Below, piece by piece: positions 61,210 to 64,000 of a stretch of DNA of 64,000 nt (positions within the stretch are counted from its first letter, which is position 1; each line of letters opens with the position of its first letter). The stretch is taken from contig NZ_JAILWB010000019.1 of assembly GCF_025699295.1 (NCBI RefSeq), positions 1 to 64,000 of the forward strand, given 5' to 3'. This stretch comes from Hydrogenophaga sp. (lineage in GTDB: Bacteria; Pseudomonadota; Gammaproteobacteria; Burkholderiales; Burkholderiaceae_C). The notes under the pieces were generated by a model, which saw only the letters and a list, made by a program, of their open reading frames with translations, ran no database searches and was not told where the DNA came from. The translations under genes were made by a program, and so were the position numbers.

Positions 61210-61625
61210 ACACGCCGCTGGCACAACCCGAGGAACCCACGCGCCACGCCACCCCCTTCGACTGGATCGGTGGCGAGGACAAGGTGCGTGCACTGGTCGA
61301 CCGCTTCTACGACCTCATGGACATCGAGCCCGCCTACACCGCGCTGCGCGCCGCCCACGGCAGCACGCTGGACAACGCAAGGCAGCGCCTGTTCTGGTTC
61401 CTCTGCGGCTGGCTCGGCGGCCCGCAGCACTATACCGAACGCTTCGGCCACCCGCGCTTGCGCGCCCGCCACATGCCGTTTGCCATTGGCATCCTGGAGC
61501 GCGACCAGTGGCTGGCCTGCATGGACCAGGCGATGGGCGAGACGGGTGTGGATGCCGAACTGCGCGAGCGGCTCAAGACCAGCTTCTTCCAGACGGCGGA
61601 CTGGATGCGGAATTCGCCGGGGTAG
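61206..61625 (+). CDS. Group II truncated haemoglobin
   Basis: Globin of 139 residues with a 2-over-2 fold signature: FDWIGGEDKVRALVDRFYDLMD, the region LFWFLCGWLGGPQHYTERFGHP, and HMPFAIGILERDQWLACMDQAM containing the proximal His (about residue 87) and the conserved Trp. Such proteins bind O2 and are linked to NO or peroxide handling, but activity here is inferred. Its ATG overlaps the stop of the permease gene by 4 bases (ATGA), so the two are coupled. Confidence 0.88.
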   Translation: MNTPLAQPEEPTRHATPFDWIGGEDKVRALVDRFYDLMDIEPAYTALRAAHGSTLDNARQRLFWFLCGWLGGPQHYTERFGHPRLRARHMPFAIGILERDQWLACMDQAMGETGVDAELRERLKTSFFQTADWMRNSPG

Positions 61626-61650
61626 GGCAGCAACGGCTCGCGGCGGTCGC

Positions 61651-62292
61651 TCACCCCGACCGCAACAACACCACCAGCGCCCCAGCCCCGCCCTCCGCCG
61701 GTCGTGCCTGCACGAAGGCCATCACCTCGTGCTTCTGCACCAGCCAGCGCAGCACGCGGTTCTTCAGCACCGGGGTGCGCCCGGGTGAGCCCAGGCCTTT
61801 GCCGTGCACCACGCGCACGCAGCGCAGGCCGGCCTGGTGGGCGTCGCGGATGAAGCGGCCCAGGGCTTCGCGGGCTTCGTCGGTTCGCAGGCCGTGCAGG
61901 TCGATCTGGCGCTGGATGCTCCAGCTGCCTTCGCGCAGCTTGCGCACCACCTCGGGCCCCAGGCCGGGGCGGCGAAAGCTGAGCTGTTCGTCGGTGTGCA
62001 GCAGGGTCTCGATGTCGAACTCGTCGGACAGGGCCTCGCGCATCACGGCCGCTTCGTCGCGCTGGCGCTGCACCGGCACGGGCTCCACCGGCGCGCGGTG
62101 CGGCGTGGCGCGGCCACCCGGGCGCGCGGGCACCGGCTGCACCGGGCCCACGGCGAGTTCAAAGAGCTTCTGCTCGCGCTCGCGTTTCAGTGCCGCCAGG
62201 CGCTCGGCCTCGCGTTGCGCGGCTTCGCGCCCGGCTTGTTCGGCCAGGGTGCGCTTGAGCGCCTTGAGCCCGGCCAGCGTGTTCACTTTCAT
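61651..62292 (-). CDS. Smr/MutS2 C-terminal domain protein
   Basis: Protein of 213 residues. The N-terminal half is charged and coiled-coil-like (QAGREAAQREAERLAALKRE). The C-terminal half (about 125-213) is an Smr domain with the LDLHG-type IDLHGLRTDEAREALGRF and the GKG motif VRVVHGKGLGSPG. Smr domains are endonucleases acting on DNA or mRNA; the target here is not known. It converges on the haemoglobin gene (25 bases) and lies 50 bases downstream of radC on the same strand. Confidence 0.9.
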   Translation of the reverse strand: MKVNTLAGLKALKRTLAEQAGREAAQREAERLAALKREREQKLFELAVGPVQPVPARPGGRATPHRAPVEPVPVQRQRDEAAVMREALSDEFDIETLLHTDEQLSFRRPGLGPEVVRKLREGSWSIQRQIDLHGLRTDEAREALGRFIRDAHQAGLRCVRVVHGKGLGSPGRTPVLKNRVLRWLVQKHEVMAFVQARPAEGGAGALVVLLRSG

Positions 62293-62342
62293 GGTGGGTC
62301 ATTGTGACCCAGCAGGCACCGCTCAGTGCCCGGACGCGGCCT

Positions 62343-63035
62343 TCACACCAGGCCTTGCTCGGCCATGGACGTGGCGCTGTGGCGCGTGACGATGAAGTGG
62401 TCGAGCACGCGCACGTCCACCAGTGTGAGCGCGCTGCGCAGGGTGCTGGTGAGGTCGATGTCGGCGCGTGAGGGCTGGGCCACGCCGCTGGGGTGGTTGT
62501 GCGCCAGCACCACGGCCGAGGCGTGGTGGTGCAGGGCGCGCAGCACGATCTCGCGCGGGTAGACGCTGGCTTGCGACAGGGTGCCGCGAAACAGCTCCTC
62601 CAGCGCGATCAGGCGGTTCTGGCTGTCGAGGAACAGCACGGCGAACACCTCGTGCGGCTTGCCGCCCAGCTGCAGCTGCAGGTAGTCGCGCACGGCCTGC
62701 GGGCTGTCGAACACCTGGCGTTGCCGCAGCTCCTGCGCGAGTGCGCGGCGGGCGAGTTCCAGCACCGCCACGACCTCGGCGCGCTTGGCGGGTCCCAGGC
62801 CCTTGATCTGTTTGAGCGCGTCGGCACCGGTGTGCAGCAGGCCGGCGATGCCGCCGAAGCGCTCCAGCAGCTCCTGCGCGAGCTGCAGCACGTGTTTGCC
62901 GGCGATGCCGGTGCGCAGCAGCAGGGCGAGCAGTTCGCCGTCGCTGAGGGCGCCGGGGCCGCGCGCGAGCAGCTTCTCGCGCGGGCGCGAATCGGCGGGC
63001 AGGCCCTTGAGCCCGGGCGTGGCAAGGCCATCCAT
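62343..63035 (-). CDS. radC: RadC/YeeS JAB-domain protein
   Basis: Protein of 230 residues. N-terminal helix-hairpin-helix part ([37 protein letters not shown]) and C-terminal JAMM metalloprotease-like domain with the metal-binding motif [18 protein letters not shown]. The name RadC is traditional; a DNA repair role has been questioned. ATG 63035 gives the conserved [22 protein letters not shown] start (in part). It faces fkpB across a 90-base divergent region. Confidence 0.92.
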   Translation of the reverse strand: MDGLATPGLKGLPADSRPREKLLARGPGALSDGELLALLLRTGIAGKHVLQLAQELLERFGGIAGLLHTGADALKQIKGLGPAKRAEVVAVLELARRALAQELRQRQVFDSPQAVRDYLQLQLGGKPHEVFAVLFLDSQNRLIALEELFRGTLSQASVYPREIVLRALHHHASAVVLAHNHPSGVAQPSRADIDLTSTLRSALTLVDVRVLDHFIVTRHSATSMAEQGLV

Positions 63036-63125
63036 GTGTTTTCCTCCCTGATGCTCTGCGCTTTTTACAATACGGGTTGTTGCGGTACCCCCGGCCGTTT
63101 CCCATTCACGCATTTCCCGCCTGCC

Positions 63126-63572
63126 ATGCCCCACGTCCAAGAAGGTTCCTTCCTCACCCTGCACTACCGCATGTCCGGTCCCGGGGGGCAGGTGATCATC
63201 GATACCTTCGCCGGCCAGCCGGCCACGCTCAGTCTGGGCGCGGGGGAGTTGTCGCCCGCGATCGAGCAGCGCCTGCTGGGACTGGAGGAGGGCACGCGCA
63301 CGGTGATCGAACTGACCGAGGGCGAGGCCTTTGGCGAGCGCCAGCCCGAGATGGTGCAGTGGGTGGCGCGCAAGCTGCTCAACGAACTGGGCGACCCGCA
63401 CGAGCAGTACGCCGCGGGCGACGTGGTGCAGTTCCCCACGCCCGATGGCCTGGGCAGCTACGCGGGCGCGGCGGTGGAGGTGCGGGAAGACGGCGCAGTG
63501 CTGTTCGACTTCAACCACCCGCTGGCGGGCCAGCCGGTGCGCTTCGAAGTCCAGTTGATCGGGGTGCTCTGA
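63126..63572 (+). CDS. fkpB: FKBP-type peptidyl-prolyl cis-trans isomerase FkpB/SlpA
   Basis: FKBP isomerase of 148 residues, SlyD-like. It opens [20 protein letters not shown], has the loop [25 protein letters not shown], and the insert-in-flap region between residues 75 and 120 ([15 protein letters not shown]). It ends [19 protein letters not shown], the family's C-terminal signature. The stop overlaps the ispH start by one base (TGATG). fkpB-ispH is a conserved pair in proteobacteria. Confidence 0.95.
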   Translation: MPHVQEGSFLTLHYRMSGPGGQVIIDTFAGQPATLSLGAGELSPAIEQRLLGLEEGTRTVIELTEGEAFGERQPEMVQWVARKLLNELGDPHEQYAAGDVVQFPTPDGLGSYAGAAVEVREDGAVLFDFNHPLAGQPVRFEVQLIGVL

Positions 63573-64000
63573 TGACCCAGTCCCAGGAAATCATTCTCGC
63601 CGAGCCGCGCGGCTTCTGCGCCGGCGTGGACCGCGCGATCGAGATCGTCGAGCGCGCGCTGGTCAAGTTCGGTCGCCCGATCTACGTGCGCCACGAGATC
63701 GTGCACAACACCTACGTGGTGAACGACCTCAAGGCCAAGGGCGCGATCTTCATCGAGGAGCTGGCCGACGTGCCGGCCGGCGCCACGCTGGTGTTCTCCG
63801 CGCACGGGGTGAGCAAGGCCATCCAGGACGAGGCGAAGCAGCGCGGTTTTCACATCTTCGACGCCACCTGCCCGCTGGTGACCAAGGTGCATGTGGAAGT
63901 GGCCAAGCTGCACCGCGAGGGCTACGAATTCATCATGATCGGCCACAAGGGCCACCCCGAGGTGGAAGGCACGATGGGCCAGCTGGAGAGCGGCATCCAC
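63572..64000 (+). CDS. ispH: 4-hydroxy-3-methylbut-2-enyl diphosphate reductase (3' partial)
   Basis: Last enzyme of the MEP isoprenoid pathway, a [4Fe-4S] reductase. The first 143 codons are in the window, and the frame is open to the last base. The opening [22 protein letters not shown] contains the first cluster Cys, followed by VFSAHGVS and [11 protein letters not shown] with the second Cys. The third Cys lies beyond the window. The start overlaps the fkpB stop by one base, so they are coupled. Confidence 0.97.
   Translation, partial: MTQSQEIILAEPRGFCAGVDRAIEIVERALVKFGRPIYVRHEIVHNTYVVNDLKAKGAIFIEELADVPAGATLVFSAHGVSKAIQDEAKQRGFHIFDATCPLVTKVHVEVAKLHREGYEFIMIGHKGHPEVEGTMGQLESGIH

Overview
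The window is a dense, GC-rich chromosomal segment with almost no non-coding space. It comes from a betaproteobacterium of the order Burkholderiales, most likely family Comamonadaceae and probably Hydrogenophaga-like. The evidence is the gene orders (aspS-nudB, rhodanese-grxC-secB-gpsA, ElaB-YqjE-YqjK-like trio, DUF3460-scpA), the box pathway for aerobic benzoate breakdown, the DUF3305/DUF3306-type formate dehydrogenase locus, and the style of palindromic intergenic repeats. I found no prophage, transposase, CRISPR array, rRNA or tRNA. The genus is an inference.

Region 1 (1-11.2 kb) is core metabolism. It runs from the 3' part of ubiB through a zinc-ribbon regulator, a DUF502 membrane protein, aspS with a terminator, three small membrane/ribosome-associated-type proteins, nudB, an endonuclease/exonuclease/phosphatase protein, clsB, folE, a BLUF blue-light sensor, an EamA transporter and a DUF429 protein. 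Region 2 (11.2-17.6 kb) holds an FMN riboswitch in front of a lone type-2 lumazine synthase, an AraC-like regulator with a VOC protein, a small membrane protein, a secreted nuclease, and the minus-strand genes gpmA, ctpA and moeB.

Region 3 (17.7-33.2 kb) has rhodanese-grxC-secB-gpsA, the pantothenate genes panB-panC, the NAD genes nadC-nadA facing nadB, DUF3460-scpA, a SulP transporter, a BamE/SmpA-like lipoprotein, a DUF1275 protein, metG and apbC. metG carries an in-frame palindromic repeat in its interdomain linker.

Region 4 (33.2-42.2 kb) is a complete box module: benzoate-CoA ligase and boxD on the minus strand, boxR-boxC-boxB-boxA on the plus strand. TGCA-N6-TGCA operator-like sites lie at both control regions. 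Benzoate is activated to benzoyl-CoA, epoxidised by BoxA/BoxB, opened by BoxC, and the semialdehyde is oxidised by BoxD.

Region 5 (42.4-57.9 kb) is a membrane-bound, molybdenum/tungsten formate dehydrogenase locus. An assembly operon (DUF3305, a C26-type glutamine amidotransferase-like hydrolase, DUF3306, a 700-residue polyferredoxin, a TorD-like chaperone) is followed by a reverse-oriented sensor kinase/sigma-54 response regulator pair. The structural operon then carries a Tat peptide protein, alpha and beta subunits, a small lipoprotein, the gamma cytochrome b subunit and a secreted protein, with fdhD behind it. A near-consensus sigma-54 promoter and an upstream palindrome precede the structural operon, so the adjacent regulator is its likely activator. 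Region 6 (57.9-64 kb) returns to housekeeping: upp, an FtsX-like permease, a truncated haemoglobin, a Smr protein, radC, fkpB and the 5' part of ispH.

The most unusual points are the translationally coupled amidotransferase-like gene inside the formate dehydrogenase assembly operon, the sigma-54 control region, the repeat translated inside metG, a second repeat family at two loci, and the light/flavin-linked genes near the FMN riboswitch.
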